From: Thermodesulfovibrionia bacterium
GTDB taxonomy: Bacteria > Nitrospirota > Thermodesulfovibrionia > UBA6902
NCBI GenBank assembly: GCA_947258735.1
Contig: CAMYJJ010000156.1
Span: 1-6,971, forward strand
Direction of reading: 5' to 3'
DNA length: 6,971 bases
The translations under genes were made by a program, and so were the position numbers. Under the pieces are notes generated by a model. It ran no database searches. It was given only the letters and a program-made list of their open reading frames with translations, and was not told the origin of the DNA. The number at the start of each line of letters is the position of its first letter. Position 1 is the first letter of the stretch. Of the stretch, positions 1-6,789 are shown piece by piece.

Positions 1-1
1 T

Positions 2-667
2 TATAAAAATGCCGGACAGGAGGCACCAAAAAATTATGAGGCAAAATTTCAGATAAGCTTCAAGATCCGGGCCTGGAAGAACATGTTGGGAGATAAGGGA
101 GATTTATTTGTTGCTTATACCCAGCGCTCGATATGGCAGCTGTATGATCAGGCGCTGTCTTCTCCCTTCAGAGACACCAATTATGAGCCTGAGGTGTTTA
201 TGAAATTTGATACTGACTTTATGGTGGGAGGACTGAGGAACAGATTATTTATCATCGGATTCAACCACCAGTCAAACGGAGCTGGCGCATCACTCTCCCG
301 AAGCTGGAACCGTATATATTCAGTTTTTGTCGCAGAGCGGGGCAACCTTGCCCTCATCCTGAAACCCTGGTACCGTATCCCTGAAAGCGCGGACAGTGAT
401 GACAATCCGGATATTGAAAAGTATCTGGGATATGGTGAAATCATTGCCGCTTATAAAATGAAAAAGCATGTCTTCTCGTTTATGTTCCGCAATAATCTGA
501 GATCTGATAAAAACAGGGGCGCTGTTGAATTCGGATGGAGTTATCCTTTCTCTCCTAAAGTCAGAGGGTACATCCAATACTTTAACGGGTATGGGGAGAG
601 CCTGATTGACTACAATAATTCAGTAAACCGCATCGGCATTGGCGTAATGCTGAACGACTGGATTTAG
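2..667 (+). CDS. pldA: Outer-membrane phospholipase A (OMPLA), C-terminal part; 5' end outside window
   Basis: Calcium-dependent phospholipase A1/A2 of the outer membrane; the family is a 12-strand beta-barrel that hydrolyses phospholipids misplaced in the outer leaflet. The reading frame is open from base 2, so the gene starts upstream; the ATG at 83 is internal, and 27 in-frame residues before it continue the family sequence. Seen directly: YTQRSIWQLYD, then SSPFRDTNYEPE, then the catalytic block NHQSNGA and SRSWNR. The His codon is at 266-268, the Ser codon at 272-274, and the Asn follows 12 residues after the Ser, matching the spacing of E. coli His142/Ser144/Asn156. KPWYRIPE, DDNPDIEKYLGYGE and the C-terminal GYGESLIDYNN...GIGVMLNDWI are also characteristic. 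The chain ends with an aromatic-rich terminal strand, as expected for a barrel protein. No frameshift is seen. The visible part should hold the catalytic residues and most of the barrel. The gene is separated from the efflux genes by a promoter-bearing spacer, so it is probably a separate transcription unit. Confidence 0.95.
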   Translation, partial: YKNAGQEAPKNYEAKFQISFKIRAWKNMLGDKGDLFVAYTQRSIWQLYDQALSSPFRDTNYEPEVFMKFDTDFMVGGLRNRLFIIGFNHQSNGAGASLSRSWNRIYSVFVAERGNLALILKPWYRIPESADSDDNPDIEKYLGYGEIIAAYKMKKHVFSFMFRNNLRSDKNRGAVEFGWSYPFSPKVRGYIQYFNGYGESLIDYNNSVNRIGIGVMLNDWI

Positions 668-744
668 AAGATGAGATGCAGCTTGGGTATGGCTCCTGAT
701 AGTAAATTAAATTATTATTGATCCGACAATGTGGATTCACTTTC

Positions 745-762
745 TTCTTGCCAATGCAAGAA
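745..762. promoter_or_regulatory. Palindrome over the -35 box, candidate operator
   Basis: TTCTTGC (745-751), CAAT (752-755), GCAAGAA (756-762): a perfect inverted repeat with 7-bp arms and a 4-bp centre. It overlaps the -35 element of the predicted efflux promoter, a usual place for a repressor operator. RND pump operons are often controlled by TetR- or MarR-type repressors that bind such sites. No regulator gene is in the window, so the protein is unknown. A transcription terminator is less likely because no T-run follows. A 7-bp palindrome of this sort could also arise by chance in 7 kb. Confidence 0.4.
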
Positions 763-776
763 ACATGAGATATACT
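748..776 (+). promoter_or_regulatory. Sigma70-type promoter of the tolC-like/RND operon
   Basis: The -35 box TTGCCA (748-753) and the -10 box TATACT (771-776) each differ from consensus at one position and are exactly 17 bp apart (754-770). Transcription would start near 783, leaving a leader of about 46 bases before the ATG at 829. This is the best promoter match I found in the spacers. It implies that the efflux pair is transcribed independently of pldA. Confidence 0.65.
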
Positions 777-828
777 TTTCTCAATACATCAGCTATAACC
801 TGATAATTTATCAATCCAGGAAAAAGAT

Positions 829-2280
829 ATGAAATTCATTGCTGAGTGTCTGCTCTTAATCATTATTTTCCTGCCATCGCTGACCGCTGCGCATACCATG
901 ACGTTCAGTGATTATTTAAGACAGGTACAGGAAACCCACCCGTTCTTTAAAAAAGAAGCCATATCTCTGGATATAGAACGTCAGGAGCAGAAGAGATTTC
1001 TGGGAGAAGAGGACTGGATTGTTCGTGCTGCACCTTTTTTTGCACATCTGGAGAATGATACGATAAACAGTTTTACTCCCAGGGAAATAGATTCATTTGG
1101 TATCGGCGCTGGCGTTGAAAGAAGGTTCTGGAGGACAGGCGGAGTGCTTTCCTTTTCATATGACTACACACGTTCTGATCAGGATCTGAATGATATTATC
1201 ATACCCGGAATCGGCACATTACGCGGTGAGTCCGGGGTGTTCCATGAAAATGGAATATCAGCTGCTTACTCTCACCCGCTTCTTCAGAATAAGGGAGGTG
1301 TTCTCAACCGGCTTGGCTATGAGCTTCAGGGATATAGCGTCAGAGCAACCAATGTGAACATACAGGAAAACCAGGAACTGTTCCTGCTCCAGATCGGAGA
1401 CAGTTTTATTGATGGTGTATTATTGGTTGAGCAGAGGAGAATTCTATACCGGAGGTTAGCGCTTGCTAAAGAAGAGCTTGAGAGAACGTCACGTAAGCGC
1501 AAACAGAACCTTGTAGATGAAGTTGATGTATTAAGGGCCAGGGATTCGGTACTGAATGTTGAGCAGAATGTTCTGGGCATTGAGGCCCGATGGAAGGCAA
1601 CGCAGGCAGAATTATCCACGATTGCTCAAATTGATCTATCCAGCGGTTTGATGCCTGATTATGACATTTACAAGACAGTAACACTCCCCTCCGCTGATAT
1701 TGCCTTTGCAATGTTAAAACAGAACTCCAGAGTTCTGAATGTTTTGAAAATACGCATCGACCAGCTTGAACATCAAAAGAAGGGTTTTATAGAGCAGGGC
1801 AGACCCAGACTGGATCTTGACGTTTCCGGCGGACTAAAGAGTGGTGATACTGATTTCAGTGATTCATATACATATGATAAGCCTCAGGTATCAGCTGCAT
1901 TGCGTTTCAGTTATCCTTTGGGAAACAGGATGATAGGAGCAGACATCTTAAAAACACGTTTAGAAATAAAACGCGCTCAGGAGGAAATATATACCATTGA
2001 GCTGAGTCTGGAGGCTGGGTTGAGAAATCTCATGACGCAGTTAAAAGAGCTCGAAAAAGTTCTCATGATAAACAGGGAACAGATTAACACTGCAAAAGAT
2101 AAAACCAAGGCGGAGCTGCAGCGGTACAATCAGGGTCAGATCGAGCTGACATTCGTAATTCAGAGCAGGGACAATGAGCAGAATATACAATTGTTATATG
2201 CTCAGAACGCGGCCCTCTACCACAAACTGCTTTTACGATATTATGAGTTGATGGATTCATTGATTGCATCCCTGATCTGA
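829..2280 (+). CDS. TolC-family outer-membrane efflux protein
   Basis: Outer-membrane channel of the TolC/OEP type, which as a trimer forms the exit duct of tripartite export systems. At 483 residues it is of normal length. Residues 1-21 are a signal peptide (basic start, hydrophobic core LLLIIIFLPSL, cleavage likely near TAA at 19-21). There is no convincing lipobox, so it resembles TolC rather than the lipidated OprM type. The mature chain shows the two-fold OEP pattern. An N-terminal helical stretch begins at FSDYLRQVQETHP. A beta segment lies around 88-150, including YSHPLLQNKGG at 147-157. Long charged helices run about 175-265, with NLVDEVDVLRARDS. The second half repeats this, with beta strands at about 326-365 (RPRLDLDVSGG, FSYPLGNRMIG) and helices at about 370-475 containing RYNQGQIELTFVIQSRDNE. 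The start is supported by AGGA at 818-821, 7 bases before the ATG. It is probably co-transcribed with the RND gene 34 bp downstream. The family is secure from overall architecture; the specific substrate is not. Confidence 0.88.
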   Translation: MKFIAECLLLIIIFLPSLTAAHTMTFSDYLRQVQETHPFFKKEAISLDIERQEQKRFLGEEDWIVRAAPFFAHLENDTINSFTPREIDSFGIGAGVERRFWRTGGVLSFSYDYTRSDQDLNDIIIPGIGTLRGESGVFHENGISAAYSHPLLQNKGGVLNRLGYELQGYSVRATNVNIQENQELFLLQIGDSFIDGVLLVEQRRILYRRLALAKEELERTSRKRKQNLVDEVDVLRARDSVLNVEQNVLGIEARWKATQAELSTIAQIDLSSGLMPDYDIYKTVTLPSADIAFAMLKQNSRVLNVLKIRIDQLEHQKKGFIEQGRPRLDLDVSGGLKSGDTDFSDSYTYDKPQVSAALRFSYPLGNRMIGADILKTRLEIKRAQEEIYTIELSLEAGLRNLMTQLKELEKVLMINREQINTAKDKTKAELQRYNQGQIELTFVIQSRDNEQNIQLLYAQNAALYHKLLLRYYELMDSLIASLI

Positions 2281-2314
2281 ATACCGGCATTCCCGTCCAA
2301 AGAGGATCTGACTG

Positions 2315-5300
2315 ATGAAGGGTTTTTTCAGGTTTTTTGCTGAACGACATCTATTTGCCAATCTTTTTACCATAACCATACTTCTTCTTGGCATTTCTAC
2401 TCTCACGGTCATTAAACGTGATATCTATCCAAACGTTGATATAGGAAGGATGATCATCACGACCTATTACCCGGGGGCTTCACCTGAGGACGTGGAACTC
2501 AATGTGACAAACAAGATTGAAGATGAACTTAAGGAAATTACCGGACTGAAAGAGATTACGTCTATTTCAATGGAAAATGTTTCATCGATTCGTGTAGATA
2601 TTGAGTCGGATGTTGAGGATATGGAAAAAGTGAAAGATGAGGTGAGAAGGGAAGTCGGTCAGGTTACAGATTTTCCGCCGGAAGTAACAGAGTCTCCTGA
2701 TATATGGGAAGTAAAAACTCCCTTTGACCCCTTTATAGAAGTCGGCATTACAGGCAATATTCCCTACCCGCAACTCAGGGAACTGGCCCGCATCTTTGAA
2801 AAGAAGATTGAAAACATTGATGGTGTCTCAAGGACCACACGATATGGCTATCGTATGAGGGAAGTGCAGGTTGAAGTATCCCCTGAATCCTTACGTACGT
2901 ACCAGGTGCCCATGCGGGAAATCATTGCTGCGATACGGGGAAGAAATATCCGGGGCAGCGGCGGCTCTCTTGAGTCGTATACGAGTGAAAAAAATGTAGT
3001 AACTCTCGCCCAGTTTAGAAAGCCGCAGGAAGTTGGTGACGTTATTGTCCGGTCAACATTTGATGGGCCTATGGTCAGGGTGAAGGACCTTGCAGTAATA
3101 CATGACGATTTTGAGGAAGAAAGAATTATCTCTCGCATGAACGGACGGCAGGCGATATCATTTTCCGTATTTAATAAACCGTCAGCAGACATCATAAGGA
3201 CATCTGAAAGGATAAAAAATCTCATAAGGCAGGAGCAGACGCTGATGCCCGGGGGAGTGGAGATCATCTACTCCAATGACACCTCGCAGTACGTACGTAA
3301 TCAATTCAGTATCGTCGTTGCCAATGGGGGCATAGGCCTTGTTCTTGTCACTGTTCTTCTTGCCCTGTTCCTTAACGTCAGAATGGCCTTCTGGGTTGCT
3401 CTCGGCATTCCGGTTACGTTTTTCGGGGTAATATTTCTCCTGCCCCTGTTCGGGGTATATCTCGATACCATAGTGCTGACCGCAATGATTATAGTAATCG
3501 GTATCATCGTGGATGATGCAATCATTGTGTCTGAAACCATATATGCAAAGAGACGGACATCTGCGACTCCGCTTGACGCTGCGGTAAACGGAATCAATGA
3601 AGTATATCGTCCTGTCCTGACGACCGTACTTACGACGTTTGCTGCTTTTGCAACAATGTTTTTTATGCCCGGCATGATGGGAAAGTTTGTATTTGTCATT
3701 CCCCTTACCGTTTCTCTTGCCCTGTTTTTATCGATGCTGGAAGTATCTATTGCACTGCCGGCGCATCTGACCCGAAGCAAAGGGTTTTCTGCGATAAACA
3801 AAGACCATCAGGAAGGTCCTTTTGATACATTCAGAAAATTATTTAAAAAAATCATTATATTCCCCCTCAAACTGAGATATCTGAATCTGCTGTTATTCGT
3901 AGGAGTATTGATCGGTTCTTTATATTACGCGGCCAACAATATGTCCTTTATCCTGTTCCCTACAAAAGGGGCTGAGGTGTTTCTGCTCAGCGTGGAACTT
4001 CCTATCGGCAGCTCACTGAATGCAACGTCTGACAAGGTGATAAAAATAGAGGAAATTTTATTGGATTTGCCGGAGACCGAGCTTGAGTCATTTATAACCA
4101 GAATTGGCATGCTGTTAATTATGGATAATCCTCCAAGGGATGGCGAGCATTATGGTTCAATTATTGTCAATCTTACTCCGTGGTCTTCCCGGAAACGAAC
4201 AGCTGACGATATTGTAGAAGATGTGCGTCAAAAGGTACATGATATAGGCGGATATGATAATGTTACCTATTCTGTGGCAACCGGTGGTCCGCCGACCGGC
4301 AAAGCGGGGAAAGTCAGGGTGATTGGTTCTGATGATCATATAAGAAAGCAGCTTGCAGGCGATGTAGAAAAATATCTGTCAGGGATCGAAGGAGTCAAGG
4401 ATATTGAACATGATGATGCTCCCGGCAAGGAGCAGGTTGAGATCAAGGTTAATTATGATAAATTAGCAAGATTAGGGCTTACCATGGCAGACATTGCCCA
4501 AAATGTAAGAATTGCCTATGACGGCGAAGTTGTAACGAGTGTCCGCTATGGAGAAGAGGATGTTGATTTTCGCGTTATTCTGCAGAAGGAAGCCAGAAAA
4601 AAACTTTCATACCTGAACAGGCTGACGATACCGAACAGACAGGGAAGACTTATATCTTTGAAAGAAGTGGCTAAACTTAAGATTGCACCGGGTCCTAACG
4701 ATATCAACCATTTTGACAGGGAAAGGACTGTCACGGTCACTGCTGATGTTCAGCAGGACGTCACGACCTCATTAAAGGTAACCAATGAGCTTTTAGAACA
4801 TTACGATCTTGACAGGGATTACCCCGGGATGCGTTTTATGATAGGCGGAGAAGCACAGGAAACAGAAAGTTCAATGCAGGGTCTTTATATGGCATTCGGC
4901 ATGGCAGTTATCGTCATTTATTTCCTCCTTGTCCTGCTTTTTAATTCGCTTACTCAACCGGTCATTGTCCTGCTGGCAATTCCGTTCGGACTTGTGGGAA
5001 TTATTCTGACTTTTATTCTGCATGCTGAATCATTTGGGTTCTCAGCAATGCTAGGCGTCGTTGGTATGGCCGGGGTTGTTGTGAATGACTCCCTGGTGCT
5101 GGTGAATCATCTGAATGAGCTGAAAATTCAGGATCCCTCTCAGTCTGTTCTCCACATAGTAGTACAGGGGGCAACAAACCGCCTGCGTGCCATATTGATG
5201 ACGACGCTTACCACGGTTGCAGGACTTCTGCCTCTTGCTTATGGTATCGGCGGGACTGACATCTATATGGGGCCAATGGCGCTTGCACTTGGGTATGGAC

Positions 5301-5395
5301 TGCTGTTTGCTACGCCTCTTACTCTTGTGCTGGTTCCCTGCCTGTATTTGATCGGTGAAGATATTAAGAAATTATTTAAGAGAAAACTTGCATGA
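2315..5395 (+). CDS. RND-family efflux transporter permease (AcrB/AcrD/AcrF-like)
   Basis: Inner-membrane, proton-driven pump subunit of the resistance-nodulation-division superfamily, normally a trimer that captures substrate from the periplasm or inner membrane and passes it to an outer-membrane channel. At 1026 residues it is full length (AcrB has 1049). The layout is the usual duplicated one: TM1 about 13-33; periplasmic porter loop about 34-330, with IYPNVDIGRMIITTYYPGAS and EDELKEITGLKEI; TM2-TM6 about 332-480; TM7 about 522-541; second periplasmic loop about 545-855, ending in GGEAQETESS; TM8-TM12 about 859-1013. TM4 carries the proton-relay Asp pair D400/D401 (GIIVDDAIIV). TM11 has RLRAILMTTL, keeping the Arg and Thr equivalent to AcrB R971 and T978. 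In TM10 the AcrB Lys940 position is Asn (N924, in GVVVNDSLVLV). The TM4 pair argues against the heavy-metal CusA type. AGAGGA at 2301-2306 is a good ribosome site, 8 bases before the ATG. The substrate cannot be predicted. No adaptor gene accompanies it. Confidence 0.93.
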   Translation: MKGFFRFFAERHLFANLFTITILLLGISTLTVIKRDIYPNVDIGRMIITTYYPGASPEDVELNVTNKIEDELKEITGLKEITSISMENVSSIRVDIESDVEDMEKVKDEVRREVGQVTDFPPEVTESPDIWEVKTPFDPFIEVGITGNIPYPQLRELARIFEKKIENIDGVSRTTRYGYRMREVQVEVSPESLRTYQVPMREIIAAIRGRNIRGSGGSLESYTSEKNVVTLAQFRKPQEVGDVIVRSTFDGPMVRVKDLAVIHDDFEEERIISRMNGRQAISFSVFNKPSADIIRTSERIKNLIRQEQTLMPGGVEIIYSNDTSQYVRNQFSIVVANGGIGLVLVTVLLALFLNVRMAFWVALGIPVTFFGVIFLLPLFGVYLDTIVLTAMIIVIGIIVDDAIIVSETIYAKRRTSATPLDAAVNGINEVYRPVLTTVLTTFAAFATMFFMPGMMGKFVFVIPLTVSLALFLSMLEVSIALPAHLTRSKGFSAINKDHQEGPFDTFRKLFKKIIIFPLKLRYLNLLLFVGVLIGSLYYAANNMSFILFPTKGAEVFLLSVELPIGSSLNATSDKVIKIEEILLDLPETELESFITRIGMLLIMDNPPRDGEHYGSIIVNLTPWSSRKRTADDIVEDVRQKVHDIGGYDNVTYSVATGGPPTGKAGKVRVIGSDDHIRKQLAGDVEKYLSGIEGVKDIEHDDAPGKEQVEIKVNYDKLARLGLTMADIAQNVRIAYDGEVVTSVRYGEEDVDFRVILQKEARKKLSYLNRLTIPNRQGRLISLKEVAKLKIAPGPNDINHFDRERTVTVTADVQQDVTTSLKVTNELLEHYDLDRDYPGMRFMIGGEAQETESSMQGLYMAFGMAVIVIYFLLVLLFNSLTQPVIVLLAIPFGLVGIILTFILHAESFGFSAMLGVVGMAGVVVNDSLVLVNHLNELKIQDPSQSVLHIVVQGATNRLRAILMTTLTTVAGLLPLAYGIGGTDIYMGPMALALGYGLLFATPLTLVLVPCLYLIGEDIKKLFKRKLA

Positions 5396-5651
5396 TGCTA
5401 ACTTCTTATTTTTTAATTAGCGGCCATCAATTTATTCATCGCAACACTTTATTTGCTTTTCCGATACTGATTAGCAGACAGTGATATTTATTTTATTTTG
5501 TATTGGTGTTACGGCTGTATTCGTTTTATTTTGTCATCAATCAGCAATCCTCCCAATTTCATATTCCAGAATACATCAAAGTAATGTATAATCTATTTAT
5601 TAACTTAAGAGAATACAATACTGATTCATATAAGAATCTAAAGGAGTTAAA
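5396..5651. other. AT-rich intergenic spacer, no gene seen
   Basis: No open frame with a ribosome site is visible on either strand. The stretch just after the pump gene is T-rich, and GCTAA (5397-5401) could pair with TTAGC (5417-5421) across 15 bases, which is too weak to call a terminator. An 11-base direct repeat (TTTTATTTTGT) occurs at 5491-5501 and 5524-5534. Near the right end are a possible -10 box and a small inverted repeat next to the ribosome site of the following gene. Confidence 0.6.
5587..5592 (+). promoter_or_regulatory. Possible -10 box for the small exported protein gene
   Basis: A perfect TATAAT lies 59 bases before the ATG at 5652, giving a predicted leader of about 53 bases. 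No good -35 box is found at 16-18 bp (the sequence there is near TTCCAG), so this is either an activator-dependent promoter or a chance match in AT-rich DNA. Confidence 0.35.
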
Positions 5652-6086
5652 ATGAAAAAATACATTTTAATCTTCATTGTCATCAGTTTTTCATGTTTAA
5701 GCATAACTCATGCTGAAAAGCCACAATGGGCTGGAAAAAGCAAGGATGTCAAAGAAGAAATGAAATCCCAAAAAAGTGCACTAAGAGAACGATACGGTGC
5801 CTCTGATTCCGGGGATAATGATAGCGACGAAAATGAGAGATATAAAAAAGACATGAAATCCCATAAAAGCGGAATAGAAGAGCGATATGGCAACTCTGAT
5901 TCCGGGGATAATGATAGTGACGAAAATGAGAAATATAAAAAAGTAAAGAAAGATGAAGACCTGAAGGGCCTGGAGAAACAAAGAGAAAGAAAAACATTTC
6001 AGGAACAAAAAGAATCAGATAAAGGATCAGAAAAGGGACAGGAGTCCAGACTGAAACGTAAAAAATGGTGGAAGTTCTGGGAATAG
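5652..6086 (+). CDS. Small exported, highly charged protein with tandem 31-residue repeats
   Basis: I do not recognise the family. The 144-residue product begins with a clear signal peptide (MKKYILIFIVISFSCLSITHA, cleavage expected after A21), so the protein is probably periplasmic or otherwise exported. After EKPQWAGKSKDVKEE come two tandem 31-residue units (37-67 and 68-98). Each consists of a basic part (MKSxKS...ERYG) and an acidic part (SDSGDNDSDENE) ending in YKK. Residues 99-137 are almost wholly Lys, Glu, Asp, Gln and Arg and are likely helical or disordered. The chain ends in an aromatic-basic tail, RKKWWKFWE. The Asp/Asn/Ser spacing in the acidic part resembles calcium-binding loops, but no complete EF-hand or thrombospondin type-3 consensus is present, so metal binding is only a guess. 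The start is well supported: AAGGAG at 5641-5646, 5 bases before the ATG. It lies 256 bp from the pump gene and is probably transcribed separately from it. Confidence 0.8.
   Translation: MKKYILIFIVISFSCLSITHAEKPQWAGKSKDVKEEMKSQKSALRERYGASDSGDNDSDENERYKKDMKSHKSGIEERYGNSDSGDNDSDENEKYKKVKKDEDLKGLEKQRERKTFQEQKESDKGSEKGQESRLKRKKWWKFWE
5760..5945 (+). repeat. Tandem 93-bp coding repeat, two units
   Basis: Unit 1 is 5760-5852 and unit 2 is 5853-5945, in frame, each encoding 31 residues. By direct comparison, 78 of 93 bases and 24 of 31 residues match. The acidic segment is almost unchanged (one silent difference across 36 bases from TCT to GAG), whereas the basic segment has diverged more. Confidence 0.9.
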
Positions 6087-6194
6087 AAGACAGGGTGTTG
6101 CCCCTTTAATTCTCAACAGCCTATATCCGAAGCCTGTATTGCAAGGGAGTGTTTAGAAAAGCTTGTTAAATAAATATGCATAATTTAAACTGAG

Positions 6195-6201
6195 AAGGGA
6201 G
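6195..6201 (+). promoter_or_regulatory. Ribosome binding site that decides between two ATGs
   Basis: AAGGGAG ends 3 bases before the ATG at 6205 and 9 bases before the in-frame ATG at 6211. The second spacing is the normal one, and it gives a typical MKK signal-peptide start, so 6211 is preferred. Use of 6205 would add only Met-Ser. Confidence 0.6.
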
Positions 6202-6210
6202 TTAATGAGC

Positions 6211-6786
6211 ATGAAGAAGATTGTAATAATATTGTCAGTCGTAATTATGGGTTGTTTTGCTTCTATTGAAATATCTTATGGTGAAACAGGTCAGACTGGT
6301 CAATCATGGTCATCGAATTCTGCGGCTATAGAAAAAATTGGGTCGAAAGAAATACTAATCCCTTCTCATAAAGCAGACGAATGGCTTGTTGCTCATGATT
6401 ATCCGACGACCACTAAAAAGAAAAGGGATTTTGGCCTGTTCGGCAGACCACAGTCAGTGATGGAGTACAGGGACCAGACAAAGGAATGGGAAGCGAGGAC
6501 TCTCAGATCACTTGGCCTGGTAGAGTTTTTCGGGGGGATTGGACTTGCTGTTACCGGTATTGTGATCATGGATGACTCTGCCGGGGGCGGGATTGCAGCG
6601 ATACTGGCAGGTATCGGTTCGGCGTATATCGGTTATAAAGACCTGAGCGCTGCTAAAAGATTTTTTTATCAGAAATCGCTTTTTTCACGAAAAGATATGC
6701 ATGAAGATCTCATGTATCGTGCAGATAGAAATAAAAACAGAAAAGGATTTTCTGTTCATATGAATCTGGCGTCTCATGAATTTTAA
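6211..6786 (+). CDS. Exported/envelope protein of unknown function with glycine-rich hydrophobic hairpin
   Basis: I do not recognise the family. The product has 191 residues from the preferred ATG, or 193 from the ATG at 6205. It starts with a signal sequence (MKKIVIILSVVIMGCFASIEISYG). Cleavage could follow YG, or the IMGC motif could be a poor lipobox (Met at -2 is unusual), so lipidation is uncertain. The mature N-terminal half is polar, with ADEWLVAHDYPTTTKKKRDF followed by GLFGRPQSVMEYRDQTKEWEAR. Two hydrophobic glycine-rich segments then lie at about 101-119 (LGLVEFFGGIGLAVTGIVIM) and 125-142 (GGGIAAILAGIGSAYIGY), separated by MDDSAG; they look like a tight membrane hairpin. The tail is basic and polar. 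The gene follows the repeat-protein gene by over 100 bp without a clear promoter or terminator between, so co-transcription is possible. Its stop lies 3 bp from that of the convergent gene on the other strand. Confidence 0.72.
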   Translation: MKKIVIILSVVIMGCFASIEISYGETGQTGQSWSSNSAAIEKIGSKEILIPSHKADEWLVAHDYPTTTKKKRDFGLFGRPQSVMEYRDQTKEWEARTLRSLGLVEFFGGIGLAVTGIVIMDDSAGGGIAAILAGIGSAYIGYKDLSAAKRFFYQKSLFSRKDMHEDLMYRADRNKNRKGFSVHMNLASHEF

Positions 6787-6789
6787 TAC

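Noticed and set aside
2848..3267. Open frame of 139 codons on the - strand within the pump gene
   Set aside because: Antisense shadow of the periplasmic porter domain; no domain pattern and no plausible start context.
3301..3801. Long open frame (166 codons) on the - strand within the pump gene
   Set aside because: It lies wholly opposite the conserved TM2-TM6 region of the RND protein, has no ribosome site, and its translation is a low-complexity Thr/Arg/Ile-rich shadow of that sequence.
5397..5421. GCTAA...TTAGC as a terminator after the pump gene
   Set aside because: A stem of only 5 bp with a 15-base loop, and the T-run lies inside the loop instead of after the stem.
5491..5534. Direct repeat TTTTATTTTGT, two copies 33 bp apart, as a CRISPR-like or regulatory array
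   Set aside because: Only two low-complexity copies in AT-rich spacer; no further units and no cas genes.
5652..5714. Lipoprotein signal in the repeat protein (Cys15)
   Set aside because: Residues before the Cys (SFS) do not fit a lipobox, the Cys lies inside the hydrophobic core, and a standard cleavage site follows at THA.
5749..6008. Three overlapping - strand open frames opposite the repeat protein
   Set aside because: They are by-products of the AT-rich charged codons and the repeat; their hydrophobic translations mirror Lys/Glu/Asp codons on the real strand.
6093..6108. AGGG...CCCT hairpin followed by TTTAATT after the repeat-protein gene
   Set aside because: The stem is only 4 bp and the T-run is short; too weak to call a terminator.
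6163..6191. Promoter TTGTTA - 17 bp - TAAACT before the hairpin protein gene
   Set aside because: The -10 match is poor and the transcript would start inside the ribosome binding site.
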